From CADEED01 sp035286365 (GTDB lineage Bacteria; Pseudomonadota; Gammaproteobacteria; Steroidobacterales; Steroidobacteraceae): a stretch of DNA of 35,546 nt. The notes under the pieces are model-generated. The model was not told the origin of the DNA. It saw only the letters and a program-made list of their open reading frames with translations, and did no database searches. The stretch is taken from assembly GCA_035286365.1 (NCBI GenBank), contig DATHJZ010000252.1, positions 1-35,546 of the forward strand, in the 5' to 3' direction. The stretch's first letter is position 1; every line of letters starts with the position of its first letter. Positions 7,989 through 16,645 of this stretch are shown here, piece after piece. The translations under genes were made by a program, and so were the position numbers.

Positions 7989-10420
7989 TTCGTAATTCCT
8001 TCTGGCACGGCAAAGTGGAATGTGGAGCCCTTGTCGGGCTGGGAGTCGAGCCAGATTCGTCCACCGAGCCGCTCGATCATTTTCTTGCAGACAGCCAAGC
8101 CGATGCCGGTGCCTTCGAACTCATCGCGCCCATGCAGGCGCTGAAAGAGAATGAAGATCTTTTCGAAGTATTGAGAGTTGATGCCCACCCCGTTATCCCG
8201 CACTGAGAAGACGCATTCGTTGCCATCGCTCGTTGCGGCGGAGACGTGGACGCGCGGCGCTGCGGCGCTGCGATACTTGACAGCGTTTCCAATCAGGTTC
8301 TGAAACACCTGTGTCAATTGCGTGTCGTCCATGGTGACGATCGGCAGTGGATCGTGCGTGACCAGCGCACCGCTTTCTGCAATGCTCGTTTCCAGGTTGT
8401 TGAGCGCCGCTCGCAACGCGAGCTCGCTCGAGATCTTGCGCGGGGTCTTGCCATTTGCTCCCGCGCGCGAATATGCGAGCAGGTCATTGATCAGCCGCTG
8501 CATGCGGTTGCAGCCAGCGACTGCATATGCAATGAAATCATCTGCATCGGAATCCAGTCTTCCCTTGTAGCGCTTGGCCAGTAGTTGGGTGTAACTGGCA
8601 ACCATGCGCAGCGGTTCCTGCAGATCGTGGGATGCGACGTACGCGAAATGCTCCAGCTCGTCGTTGGAGCGCTTGAGCTCACCCACCGTCTGCAACAGGT
8701 GTTCCTGGAATTTCTTGCGTTCGGTAACGTCGCGGACAACTGCCGTCACCAGGAGTCCTTCCGGGCTTTCCAGCGGACTTAGCGTGATCTCGACGGGAAA
8801 TTCGCTGGCATCCTTGCGCAACCCTCGAAGATCCAGACTTTCGCCCATCAAACGCGCACGCGGATGTGCGTGGTATCCAATACGGTACTCAGGATGCTTG
8901 GCGCGAAACCGCTCGGGCACCAGTATTTCGACGGCCTGGCCAATCAACTCTTCGCGACGGTAACCGAATACTTTTTCCATCTGGGCATTGACCAGCAGGA
9001 TGCGCCCATTGGGGTCGCTGATCACGATCGCCTCGGGCGCTGCTTCCAGCAGCCCGCGATAGCGGCTCTCCATTTCCGCCAGATGCGCTTCGACTTCCTT
9101 ACGGGCGCTGATGTCGCGGATCGCCGCGGTCACCAGGATTCCTTCCTTGCTCTCGAGCGGGCTCAACGTGATCTCGATGGGAAAGTCGCTGCCATCTTTA
9201 CGGCGGCCGGAAAGTTCGATACGGGCGTCGATCTGCTGCGCCAACGCATCCGCCGCGTTGCGGGTTCCATCAGCGATCAGGCGCTCCGCAAAACCCTCGG
9301 GAACGATGTCCGTAATCCTCTGGCCCACCAACTCGTCACGGCGATATCCGAATTGTTTTTCCGCCTGGACGTTCAGCAGCACGATCTTGCCGCCCTGGTC
9401 GACCACCACCATTGCATCGGGTGCTGCCTCGAGCAGGCCCCGGTACTTTGCATCAGTGTCTTTGCGCTCGGAAATGTCCCGGCTGATTTCGGAGAAGCCG
9501 ATCAGCGCGCCGGCCGAGTCGCGCGCCGCCGTAAACACCATGCTCGCCAGGAACCGCGAGCCGTCCTTGCGCACCCGCCAGCGTTCGACTTCCGACCGGC
9601 CGTTGGCGGCCGCCATGACCAGTTCCGCCTCCGGCAGTCCTGCATCGATGTCCGCCTGGGGATAGAAACGGGAGAAGTTCTGGCCGATGATCTCGGCGGC
9701 ATGGTAACCCTTGTTGCGCCGCGCGCCGTCGTTCCAGCTAACTACCGTACCCTTCGGATCGAGCATGAAGATGGCATAGTCCTGCACGCCATCGACTAGC
9801 ACTCGCATTCGCTCGTCGTTGTCCGTCCTCGATTTCGTCATCGCCGCGTTGTCGCGCCTTGCGTTCTCGCTCGCCAATCCGAAGAAAACCAATCCGATGA
9901 CACTCCCCAGGGCCACCGAGAACCTGACCTGGCGGAAATGCCGCTCCGTCTCCGACTCGCGCTCCGCCAGCAGCTGAAGCTCTGCATGCTCGATCTCGCC
10001 TGGAACTTTTCGGTATGCCTCGAGTTCAGCTGCCATTGACCCGTTTCCGATCGTCTTCGCTGCCTCGAGAGCGATCGGGTTCGCAAGACCTGCGAGCGCA
10101 CCGAGGCGGCGCAGCTGATCCGGGTTGTCAGCCATCAATGCCAGCAGAACGATTCGTTGCTCGTCGGCACGCGATCTGCTTGCGAGGGCGGCGCGCAGAA
10201 GTTCAGCTTCTCCGCTCAAGGCATACGCACGAGATGCGGCTTGTGTGTTCTCGATTGCCCAGTCCAGTTTCGCGAGCTGCACCCTGATCTCGTTCGAATG
10301 CGTCACCCATTCCTGACTCTCCTTGGCCGCCAGCAACGCACGATAAGAAGCAGCGCTGACCACGAGCAGAGTCGCGAAGACTGCGAAGAGCCCGATTTGC
10401 ATTTTTCGATACAGCGACAA
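7985..10420 (-). CDS. Membrane histidine kinase: CHASE3-like sensor, three PAS domains
   Basis: 811 residues. A membrane helix (about 8-27), a helical extracytoplasmic CHASE3-like sensor (about 30-165) and a second helix (about 168-184) are followed by three PAS domains (about 205-320, 325-440, 452-570). Next come the HisKA domain with His 598 (FAYVASHDLQEPLRM, the bacteriophytochrome class) and a HATPase (N712 in LIGNAVKYR, DNGVGI, GTGIGLAV). PAS2 and PAS3 are close repeats: YRGLLEAAP and FP(I/V)EITLSPLES recur in both, a sign of internal duplication. The chosen start is TTG at 10420, with GGAA 8 bases upstream; ATG at 10402 is the alternative. It is the first gene of a four-gene operon with ATGA, GTGA and 8-base overlaps, and probably feeds both single-domain receivers. 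Confidence 0.93.
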   Translation of the reverse strand: MSLYRKMQIGLFAVFATLLVVSAASYRALLAAKESQEWVTHSNEIRVQLAKLDWAIENTQAASRAYALSGEAELLRAALASRSRADEQRIVLLALMADNPDQLRRLGALAGLANPIALEAAKTIGNGSMAAELEAYRKVPGEIEHAELQLLAERESETERHFRQVRFSVALGSVIGLVFFGLASENARRDNAAMTKSRTDNDERMRVLVDGVQDYAIFMLDPKGTVVSWNDGARRNKGYHAAEIIGQNFSRFYPQADIDAGLPEAELVMAAANGRSEVERWRVRKDGSRFLASMVFTAARDSAGALIGFSEISRDISERKDTDAKYRGLLEAAPDAMVVVDQGGKIVLLNVQAEKQFGYRRDELVGQRITDIVPEGFAERLIADGTRNAADALAQQIDARIELSGRRKDGSDFPIEITLSPLESKEGILVTAAIRDISARKEVEAHLAEMESRYRGLLEAAPEAIVISDPNGRILLVNAQMEKVFGYRREELIGQAVEILVPERFRAKHPEYRIGYHAHPRARLMGESLDLRGLRKDASEFPVEITLSPLESPEGLLVTAVVRDVTERKKFQEHLLQTVGELKRSNDELEHFAYVASHDLQEPLRMVASYTQLLAKRYKGRLDSDADDFIAYAVAGCNRMQRLINDLLAYSRAGANGKTPRKISSELALRAALNNLETSIAESGALVTHDPLPIVTMDDTQLTQVFQNLIGNAVKYRSAAAPRVHVSAATSDGNECVFSVRDNGVGINSQYFEKIFILFQRLHGRDEFEGTGIGLAVCKKMIERLGGRIWLDSQPDKGSTFHFAVPEGITK

Positions 10421-10562
10421 CGCGATTTCCGTTCGTTTGGAATTCAGTCAGGGAGGTCAGGGCTTGAGCCGAGCGCAGGTCGTGGCTCTGGCCGAGCGTA
10501 TATAGAGCTACTTTGTTGGCCGCTTCACCGTTGGCGAGCCCACATTGCGGAGTGTTCGGTGT

Positions 10563-10973
10563 CTAGTTGGCAGGTGCCAGCAACACCGCAGCATCCGCTG
10601 GCGAAGTGCCCCCTGTCAGCCAGGATAGCCGCGTCACCAGTGATCCTATGGCTGTCCTGACGCGAGGCTCGTTGAGAGGCGCTTGCTCGACCAGCGCGGC
10701 ACTGGCGGCGATTTCCAGCACCTTCGCGGCGTCGCGGAGCTCTGGGAAATCGAAAACCGCTGCCGCCCCGCGTAGTCGGTGGGCGAAGCCCTCCAGGTCT
10801 CCGAAGGCTGACGCGGGCGCGACTTCGGCGGATCCGAGCGAATCGCTGAGTACCAGGAGCTGCGACTGCTCACCGTGCAGGCGAATGAGAAAAGACTGGC
10901 GCACATCTTCGTATGTGAGGTCTTGCACTGTGGGCTTCGCGCCGCCGGCTTGCGGTTGTTCAATGAGTGGCAC
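10563..10973 (-). CDS. Hpt phosphotransfer protein
   Basis: 136 residues forming a helical histidine phosphotransfer domain: the candidate phospho-acceptor is His 65 in FAHRLRGAAAVFDFPEL, matching the AH.LKG..G pattern of Hpt proteins. There is no kinase core. It starts with GTG at 10973 and overlaps the 3' end of the receiver-GGDEF gene by 14 bases, so translation is probably coupled. By family knowledge, Hpt proteins shuttle phosphate between receivers; the candidates here are the receivers of the neighbouring cyclase and of the downstream kinase operon. The final 20 residues are Ala/Pro-rich and probably disordered. Confidence 0.82.
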   Translation of the reverse strand: MPLIEQPQAGGAKPTVQDLTYEDVRQSFLIRLHGEQSQLLVLSDSLGSAEVAPASAFGDLEGFAHRLRGAAAVFDFPELRDAAKVLEIAASAALVEQAPLNEPRVRTAIGSLVTRLSWLTGGTSPADAAVLLAPAN

Positions 10974-12027
10974 GCCTGCCTCCTGAATGCTCTTCGGACA
11001 ATGTGGCGGTACAACCGACCGCCGCCACCGTTGCGCGATCCCTGCCCAGGTGTTTGCTCGTAAAGAGGTAACGGTCGGCTGCCCGCAGCAGCTCCGACAC
11101 GGACACCGCGCTCAGCTCCTGCGCGGTCTCGAGCGCCGTGACGCCCATGCTGACGGTGACTACGAGTGGACCTGAAGACGTGGATATCGGATGTGCGGCG
11201 AGCGCCTCGCGAAGCCGCTGCGCGGCGTGGCTCGCGCCCTGCAGGGAGGTTTCCGGCAGGACGATGATGAACTCCTCGCCACCGGAGCGTGCGATCCAGT
11301 CGATCCCCTGCCGGATGCAGTCACCAGCACGGGTGGCAAATGCCTGCAGAATCTCATCGCCGGCCTCGTGGCCGAAGCCATCGTTGATCCGCTTGAAATT
11401 GTCGAGGTCGCAGGTGATGACGGCGAGCGGATGATTGTAGCGTCGCGAACGTTCGAGCTCTCGCGGGAGGTACTTCATCAGGAAACGTCGATTGTGAACC
11501 CCGGTCAGCGCGTCCGTGATGGACATGCGCCGATTCTCTTCGTTGCTCCTGCGCAGCGACCGTTCGAGATTTGTAGTGCGCCGGCCAACTTCGAGCCGCG
11601 CCAGGATCTCCTCGGAGGTTGCGCCCTTGATCACATAGTCGTCTGCTCCGGCAGCAAGACCTGCCAGGATGTCGCTGGTGCTGTCGCGGACAGTGAGCAT
11701 GAGGATATAGACGTAACCATCCGCTTGCCGCAGGCGCAGATTGCGGCACAGCGCCAGTCCATCCATGTCCGGCATGTGCCAGTCGGTCAGCACGATCTGG
11801 CACACCGTGCTGTCCAGCAAGCGCAAGGCCTCCTCGCCCGTACCGGCCGAATAGACCTCATAACCTCCCGACTTGAGCAACCTGGTAATTCGCAGGACTA
11901 CATGCGGGTCGTCATCGACGATCAGCACGTTGCAAGGCAGCGCCGGATCCGCCAGCAAGACAATGCTCGTTTCGTGCATGTCGATTCGTGGGCCAGGCGA
12001 AGTTGAATTGACGGGTTCAGAATGCAT
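10960..12027 (-). CDS. Response regulator diguanylate cyclase (REC-GGDEF)
   Basis: 355 residues: receiver domain (about 33-150; acidic DDD 38-40, phospho-acceptor Asp 82 in IVLTDWHMPDMDG, Lys 134 in YVIKG), a coiled linker (ERSLRRSNEENRRMSITD) and a GGDEF domain (about 170-330). The catalytic motif is GGEEF at 249-253, an active variant, and the substrate/metal residues (CDLDNFKRIND) are present. The inhibitory-site Arg of RxxD is replaced by Gln (QGID), so product inhibition may be lost. It should make cyclic-di-GMP when its receiver is phosphorylated, as in the PleD/WspR class. It overlaps the EAL gene upstream by 11 bases and the Hpt gene downstream by 14. Confidence 0.94.
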   Translation of the reverse strand: MHSEPVNSTSPGPRIDMHETSIVLLADPALPCNVLIVDDDPHVVLRITRLLKSGGYEVYSAGTGEEALRLLDSTVCQIVLTDWHMPDMDGLALCRNLRLRQADGYVYILMLTVRDSTSDILAGLAAGADDYVIKGATSEEILARLEVGRRTTNLERSLRRSNEENRRMSITDALTGVHNRRFLMKYLPRELERSRRYNHPLAVITCDLDNFKRINDGFGHEAGDEILQAFATRAGDCIRQGIDWIARSGGEEFIIVLPETSLQGASHAAQRLREALAAHPISTSSGPLVVTVSMGVTALETAQELSAVSVSELLRAADRYLFTSKHLGRDRATVAAVGCTATLSEEHSGGRRATH

Positions 12028-13009
12028 GTGAGCTCGCAGTGGCGGAACACGCCGCGGGATAAGGATGTGGGATCGGGCGCTTGCCCTGATTTGCCGCGAG
12101 CAATGCCCGCGCTTTATCGGCGCGCGCCGGCCGCGCGAGCAGGTACCCTTGCACCTGCTGACAGCCCATGCCGATCAACATTGTCAGCTGCCTTTCGGAC
12201 TCGACACCTTCCGCCAGCACGGCACAGCCAAGATCGGCGCCGAGCGAAATGATGGCGCGCACGATGGCGGCGGTCTTCACCTCGGCCGACATGCGGTGAA
12301 TTAGCGACTTGTCGATCTTGATTCGATCCACGGGCAATTGCGATAGATAGTTCAGGCTCGAATATCCCGTTCCAAAGTCATCCAGCGAAATGCGCACTCC
12401 GAGCCGCTTCCACTGCGCGAGGCATTCGAGCGCCAATTCCGGCTGTTCGATGAGAATGCCTTCGGTGATTTCCAGCTCGAGTCGCGCGGCGGGGAATCCG
12501 GTTCGTTCGAGCGTGGTCGCAAGGACCGAGCAAAACTCATGGGAAATCTGCCGCGGCGAGACGTTGACGCACAAGATCGGGAGCAGCTCGCTGTCTCGAT
12601 GCCAGGCCGCCACGGTCGTGCACGCCTCGTGGAGCACCCACGCACCGAGTGCTCCTATCAAACCATTCTGCTCGGCGCGCTGGACGAAGATCGTCGGCGC
12701 GATCGATTCACCGCTCGGCAGGAACCATCTCGCAAGGGCTTCGAGACCGTAAAAGCGGCCGCCGCTGATCGCATATTGCGGTTGGTAGTGCAGACTCAGC
12801 TCGTGGTTTTCGATGGCATTGCGCAGGCGCGCCGTCGGCGACAAGTGCTGACTGCGGCAATGCTTGAGATACGCGCGGCCCGGGTTTGGCGCCGGCGGTT
12901 CGTATTCGAGGAGTGCAGTACCCCGCTCGAGGAGCGCTTGCCCATCGAACGCAGCCGTCTCGAGGGCCGAGAAAGTCCTCCTCTCGCGTTCCACATTCAT
13001 GTGTGTCAC
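12017..13009 (-). CDS. EAL-domain cyclic-di-GMP phosphodiesterase
   Basis: 330 residues: a short N-terminal region of about 55 residues with no recognised domain, then an EAL domain (about 60-310). The active-site marks are complete: YGLEALARW (EAL at 90-92), CVNVSPRQ, ELEITEG, DDFGTGYSSL, RIKIDKS and LAEGVES, which predict an active enzyme cleaving cyclic-di-GMP to pGpG. I place the start at GTG 13009, with GGAG 7 bases upstream; a TTG at 13036 and an ATG at 13000 are in frame but lack a well-spaced site. It is the first gene of an overlapping trio with a cyclase and an Hpt protein, so synthesis and breakdown of the same messenger are co-expressed. Confidence 0.93.
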   Translation of the reverse strand: MTHMNVERERRTFSALETAAFDGQALLERGTALLEYEPPAPNPGRAYLKHCRSQHLSPTARLRNAIENHELSLHYQPQYAISGGRFYGLEALARWFLPSGESIAPTIFVQRAEQNGLIGALGAWVLHEACTTVAAWHRDSELLPILCVNVSPRQISHEFCSVLATTLERTGFPAARLELEITEGILIEQPELALECLAQWKRLGVRISLDDFGTGYSSLNYLSQLPVDRIKIDKSLIHRMSAEVKTAAIVRAIISLGADLGCAVLAEGVESERQLTMLIGMGCQQVQGYLLARPARADKARALLAANQGKRPIPHPYPAACSATASSHAF

Positions 13010-13145
13010 GTATCTGCTCCTTGCGGGAATCGTCAATAACCCACTGTAGATAGTCGGGCCCCGCCGCGATGTCAGGACAACTGGACACCGGCCGTCGTCA
13101 ACGTCTAATTGGGCGCCCGGTCACAGGGGTACCCAGAGGAAACCC

Positions 13146-13811
13146 TTAGACAGGCGTCATGGCGTGCGCGACGGCAAAGCGGATCAGGCCCGCCAGATCC
13201 GGGACTCCGAGCTTCCCCATCACTCGGCTTCGATAGGTGTCCACGGTTTTGCGTGACAGCGAGAGCTTCTCACCAATCTCGGCGCTCGATGCACCGCTGA
13301 CAGTCAGATGCAGCACCTCGCGCTCCCGCGCGCTCAAGCTCTCGATCGGACTCATGCTCGCGGGCGCGGCATCGCTGAGCAGCGCGTCGATGACGACGCC
13401 GGTGATTCGCGGGCTCAGATATCGTTCGCCCGCGACCACGGCCAACACGGCCTGCACGAGCTCGGCGCTGGCGCCTTCCTTCAATACGTAGCCGCGCGCG
13501 CCCGCGCGCAAAGCCTGAAAGACGTGTTCTGAGGTATCGCACGCCGACAGAATGACAATGCGCGTGAGCGGGAGAGTGGCAAGAATGCGCAACGTCGCGT
13601 CGATTCCGCTCAGCTCCGGCAGCACGAGGTCCATGACGATCACGTCGGGTTTGAGCAGTTCGGCGGACAGGATAGCTTCCTTCCCATTCGCCACTGATCC
13701 GACCACCTTCATGTGGAAGTGCCCGTCGAGCAACGCGGAGAGACCGTCACGCACGATGCCATGGTCGTCGACGACCACAATGTTGATCGGCGATCCAGAT
13801 TGACGATCCAT
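13146..13811 (-). CDS. NarL/FixJ-family response regulator
   Basis: 221 residues: receiver domain (1-125; DD 15-16, phospho-acceptor Asp 61 in VIVMDLVLPELSG, switch Ser in VILSACD, Lys 110 in YVLKEG) and a LuxR-type helix-turn-helix (about 155-215; LSAREREVLHLTVSGASSAE, KTVDTYRSRVMGKL). It is a DNA-binding transcription regulator, probably dimeric when phosphorylated. No kinase gene is directly attached; the downstream EAL gene starts 136 bases away on the same strand and could be in the same transcript. It is divergent from the GMC oxidoreductase across a 341-base gap, so that gene is a possible target, which is inference. Confidence 0.93.
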   Translation of the reverse strand: MDRQSGSPINIVVVDDHGIVRDGLSALLDGHFHMKVVGSVANGKEAILSAELLKPDVIVMDLVLPELSGIDATLRILATLPLTRIVILSACDTSEHVFQALRAGARGYVLKEGASAELVQAVLAVVAGERYLSPRITGVVIDALLSDAAPASMSPIESLSAREREVLHLTVSGASSAEIGEKLSLSRKTVDTYRSRVMGKLGVPDLAGLIRFAVAHAMTPV

Positions 13812-14152
13812 TGCGAATGCCTCAGTCGCTCAGTGAAGGTCGTGGCGACGCAAACTGACAATCTACGCCTATTGAGCATGAAGTCCGGACTAGAAATGCT
13901 CCACGCAACGGACATAGAAATCATTAAGGGTTCTAGCTACTTCGCGTGCTGGAATCGAGCGGCTGTAGGACAGGCAATGCAGAATCCGGTGCTCGTCCGC
14001 CTGGCGAAACGCCTCGCAGGCCCCTCAGCTTCAATTCCCACGAACTTGCCGATGCAATCGGCGGCGCCGCTGAAAGGTTCGACGCGCGGGCGCCGCTGCG
14101 CTAATTTGGCACCGGCCGTGTCGACCTACAAAACCAATTCCGCAGGTCCTAC
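13812..14152. other. Divergent intergenic region (341 bases)
   Basis: This stretch separates the NarL-type regulator (minus) from the GMC oxidoreductase (plus) and must hold both promoters. Its left half is less GC-rich than its surroundings. I find no convincing -35/-10 pair, long inverted repeat or RNA gene. A reading frame on the plus strand crosses it (13713-14156), but it runs antisense into the regulator and has no family resemblance. Confidence 0.5.
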
Positions 14153-15799
14153 TTGAGCGATCCGAATTACGACTTCGTAATCATCGGCGCGGGCACTGCG
14201 GGTTGCCTGCTCGCCAATCGTCTGAGCGCCAATCCCGCGCACCGCGTGTTACTCGTCGAAGCTGGCGGACCGGACAGCTACCCCTGGATCCACATTCCCG
14301 TCGGATACCTGCGCTGCATCGGAAATCCGCGCACTGATTGGTGTTACCGCACCGAACCCGAGCCGGCCCTGGGTGGTCGCGAACTGCTGTACCCACGCGG
14401 CAAGACACTCGGCGGCAGCTCGAGCATCAACGGCATGATCTACATGCGCGGCCAGGCGCGCGACTACGACGGCTGGGCCGCGCTCACCGGTGACGACGCC
14501 TGGCGGTGGTCGAACGTGTTGCCGGATTTTCGCGCGCACGAATGCAGTTATCGGCTCGAGGGCGACGATGCCGGGGCATCCGCGCATGACCACCATGCCT
14601 CGGGGGGCGAGTGGCGCGTGAGCCGGCAGCGTTTGCGCTGGGACATCCTCGATGCGTTCGCCGCAGCGGCAGCAGAAGCGGGGTATGCGACCGTCAACGA
14701 CTTCAACACCGGCGACAATGCCGGTGTCGCCTATTTCGATGTCAATCAACGCGGCGGCTTGCGTGTGAGCGCCGCCAAGGCATTCTTGAAACCAGTGCGT
14801 TCACGCCCGAATCTGGAGGTGCGGACACACACGTTGACTGAGCATTTGCGCTGCGAGCGCGACAGCAATGGCGTCTTGCGATGCACGGGTGCCACGCTGA
14901 TCCATGCCGGTCAACGTACGGCGGTGGTCGCGACCCGTGAGGTGATCTTGTCCGCGGGTGCCATCGGCACGCCGCAACTACTGCAACTTTCCGGCATCGG
15001 GCCAGCAGCGCACTTAAGGGAACACGGCATCGAGGTGCTGCTCGATCAGCCCGCCGTGGGTGCAAACCTGCAGGATCACTTGCAGATCAGGCCGGTGTTC
15101 AAGGTGCGCAACGTGCGCACGCTCAATGTGCTCGCCAATAGCTTCTGGGGCCGGCTGGCCATCGGTCTGGAATTCGCCCTGCGCCGTAGCGGTCCGATGA
15201 GCATGGCGCCCTCACAACTGGGCGCCTTCGTGCGCAGCGACGCAGCACGCGTGCACGCGAATCTTCAGTACCATCTGCAACCCCTGTCGCTGCGCGCCTA
15301 TGATCAACCGCCCGACGCATTCCCGGCGTTCACCGCGAGCGTTTGCAATCTCAATCCCACCAGTCGCGGCTCGGTGCGCATTCGCAGCGCCGACATTCAT
15401 GACGCGCCGCGCATCGCGCCCAACTATCTTGCGACCGACGAAGACCGGCGCGTCGCGGTAGATTCCATTCGCGTCACACGCCGCATCGTGGAGCAACCCG
15501 CACTCGCGCGTTACACACCGACCGAGCACCTGCCGGGACCGCAATTCGTCAGCGACGAGGATCTGTTGCGCGTGGGTGGCCGTATTGCCACTACCATCTT
15601 TCATCCGGTGGGCACGGCGCGCATGGGCGCGGCGGACGACGCAGGTGCCGTGGTCGACAGCCACTTGCGCGTACGCGGAGTGAGGGGCTTGCGCGTGGTG
15701 GACGCGAGCATCATGCCGACGATTGTCAGCGGCAACACCAATAGCCCGACATTGATGATCGCGGAGAAGGCGTCGGCCTGGATTCGATCCGGCACGTAG
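14153..15799 (+). CDS. GMC-family FAD-dependent oxidoreductase (choline/alcohol dehydrogenase-like)
   Basis: 548 residues. The N-terminal FAD-binding motif is complete (YDFVIIGAGTAGCLLANRLS, then LLVEAGG), followed by the GMC signature 1 region (YPRGKTLGGSSSINGMIYMR), signature 2 (SAGAIGTPQLLQLSGIGP), and the C-terminal catalytic part with FHPVGTARMG and SGNTNSPTLMIAEKA. These mark the choline dehydrogenase/AlkJ group, which oxidises alcohols to aldehydes using FAD, usually passing electrons to the respiratory chain. No signal peptide. The start is TTG at 14153, with AGGT six bases upstream; this puts the FAD motif at residue 10, the normal position. Substrate cannot be told. It is a single-gene unit, divergent from a response regulator and convergent with the next gene. 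Confidence 0.93.
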   Translation: MSDPNYDFVIIGAGTAGCLLANRLSANPAHRVLLVEAGGPDSYPWIHIPVGYLRCIGNPRTDWCYRTEPEPALGGRELLYPRGKTLGGSSSINGMIYMRGQARDYDGWAALTGDDAWRWSNVLPDFRAHECSYRLEGDDAGASAHDHHASGGEWRVSRQRLRWDILDAFAAAAAEAGYATVNDFNTGDNAGVAYFDVNQRGGLRVSAAKAFLKPVRSRPNLEVRTHTLTEHLRCERDSNGVLRCTGATLIHAGQRTAVVATREVILSAGAIGTPQLLQLSGIGPAAHLREHGIEVLLDQPAVGANLQDHLQIRPVFKVRNVRTLNVLANSFWGRLAIGLEFALRRSGPMSMAPSQLGAFVRSDAARVHANLQYHLQPLSLRAYDQPPDAFPAFTASVCNLNPTSRGSVRIRSADIHDAPRIAPNYLATDEDRRVAVDSIRVTRRIVEQPALARYTPTEHLPGPQFVSDEDLLRVGGRIATTIFHPVGTARMGAADDAGAVVDSHLRVRGVRGLRVVDASIMPTIVSGNTNSPTLMIAEKASAWIRSGT

Positions 15800-15806
15800 C
15801 GCCATG

Positions 15807-15822
15807 GCCCGCTCATGCGGGC
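15807..15822. terminator. Hairpin between convergent genes
   Basis: GCCCGC-TCAT-GCGGGC forms a perfect 6-pair stem with a 4-base loop, 7 bases after the stop of the GMC gene and 10 before the stop of the convergent gene. Its position suits a bidirectional terminator, but neither strand has a T-run after it. Confidence 0.4.
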
Positions 15823-15832
15823 AGCGCGGATC

Positions 15833-16399
15833 TCAGTTGCCGGGAACGGGCTCCGTCGGGTCGCCCCCCTGCTGCAGTGGAGCTTCTTCTGAGGCGTCGC
15901 GCGCCGGTTCCGGGCGACGGGTGATGTTGCACACCTTTTTCTGCCGCATGATCGAACCCGTCGCCGGTGCCTGGCTGCATTGCGCGCCCGCGCGCTCGCT
16001 CGCGAACAACGCCACGCGCGCGCGCGCTTCGGTGCGCAGCTCGGCCGTCGTCGCCGGAATGATCGTCCCGATGGGATCGCCGTTCGGCTTCAGCAAGGTG
16101 ACGCCCTCGCCGGCTTCCGGCTGGACGAGAACCACGCGCAGCACCGGGTAGCCGGCAGCGGCTGCTTGCGCGGAAACCTCGCGCACGAAGTCCGCCATTT
16201 TCTCCTCCGAGCCGGCGTATGCCAGCGAGAGGCCCTTCGGTTTCAATGCGGCCACTTTCTTCTTCACGGCGGCGTGAGTCGCATCGCGCAGGTCGACGAT
16301 GGGAACATCCGCTGCCGGCGTGGCGGCCAACGCCGCCTGGCAGCAGATCAAGGACGCAGTGAGAACCGCCGTGAATCGTGCAATCGAGAATGAAAACAT
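15833..16399 (-). CDS. Exported protein of unknown function
   Basis: 188 residues. A signal peptide (MFSFSIARFTAVLTASLICC, cleavage near ALAA at about 26) predicts export to the periplasm. The mature part is a small alpha/beta region with VDLRDATHAAVKKKVAALKP, a charged SEEKMADFVREVS segment and GVTLLKPNGDPIGTIIP, then a Glu/Pro-rich tail with a few Cys residues (QCSQ, KVCN). I do not recognise a family. The ATG at 16399 was chosen because the signal peptide starts there, although the frame stays open upstream to 16522. It stands alone between a convergent oxidoreductase and tRNA-Lys. Confidence 0.7.
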   Translation of the reverse strand: MFSFSIARFTAVLTASLICCQAALAATPAADVPIVDLRDATHAAVKKKVAALKPKGLSLAYAGSEEKMADFVREVSAQAAAAGYPVLRVVLVQPEAGEGVTLLKPNGDPIGTIIPATTAELRTEARARVALFASERAGAQCSQAPATGSIMRQKKVCNITRRPEPARDASEEAPLQQGGDPTEPVPGN

Positions 16400-16549
16400 C
16401 GAGTGGCTCGTAGATGAAAATTGGTGGGTGGAGAGAACGCGAAGTTGCGGTGCAACTTTACCGGATGGCGAGTTCGGAATCGTGTCGCTTTTGTGTTTCC
16501 TGGAACGGTTGGTGAACTGCATCTCTCAACCGATTTCACAGTTCGGAGA

Positions 16550-16625
16550 TGGTGGGTCGGGTGGGGCTCGAACCCACGACTAACGCCTTAAAAGGGCGCT
16601 GCTCTACCAGCTGAGCTACCGACCC
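16550..16625 (-). tRNA. tRNA-Lys (anticodon UUU)
   Basis: On the minus strand GGGTCGG pairs with CCGACCC as the acceptor stem. GCTC/GAGC forms the D stem, GCGCC/GGCGT the anticodon stem with loop CTTTTAA (anticodon TTT), and GTGGG/CCCAC the T stem with loop TTCGAGC. The 3' CCA is encoded (complement at 16550-16552). 76 bases. It follows queC by 20 bases, the same arrangement as in pseudomonads, and may be processed from the same transcript. Confidence 0.97.
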
Positions 16626-16645
16626 GGATTTTTGGGGCGCGCAGT

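Noticed and set aside
13713..14156. A plus-strand frame crossing the intergenic region before the GMC gene
   Set aside because: It starts antisense inside the response regulator gene, has no plausible ribosome site and no recognisable sequence; the region is better read as divergent promoters.
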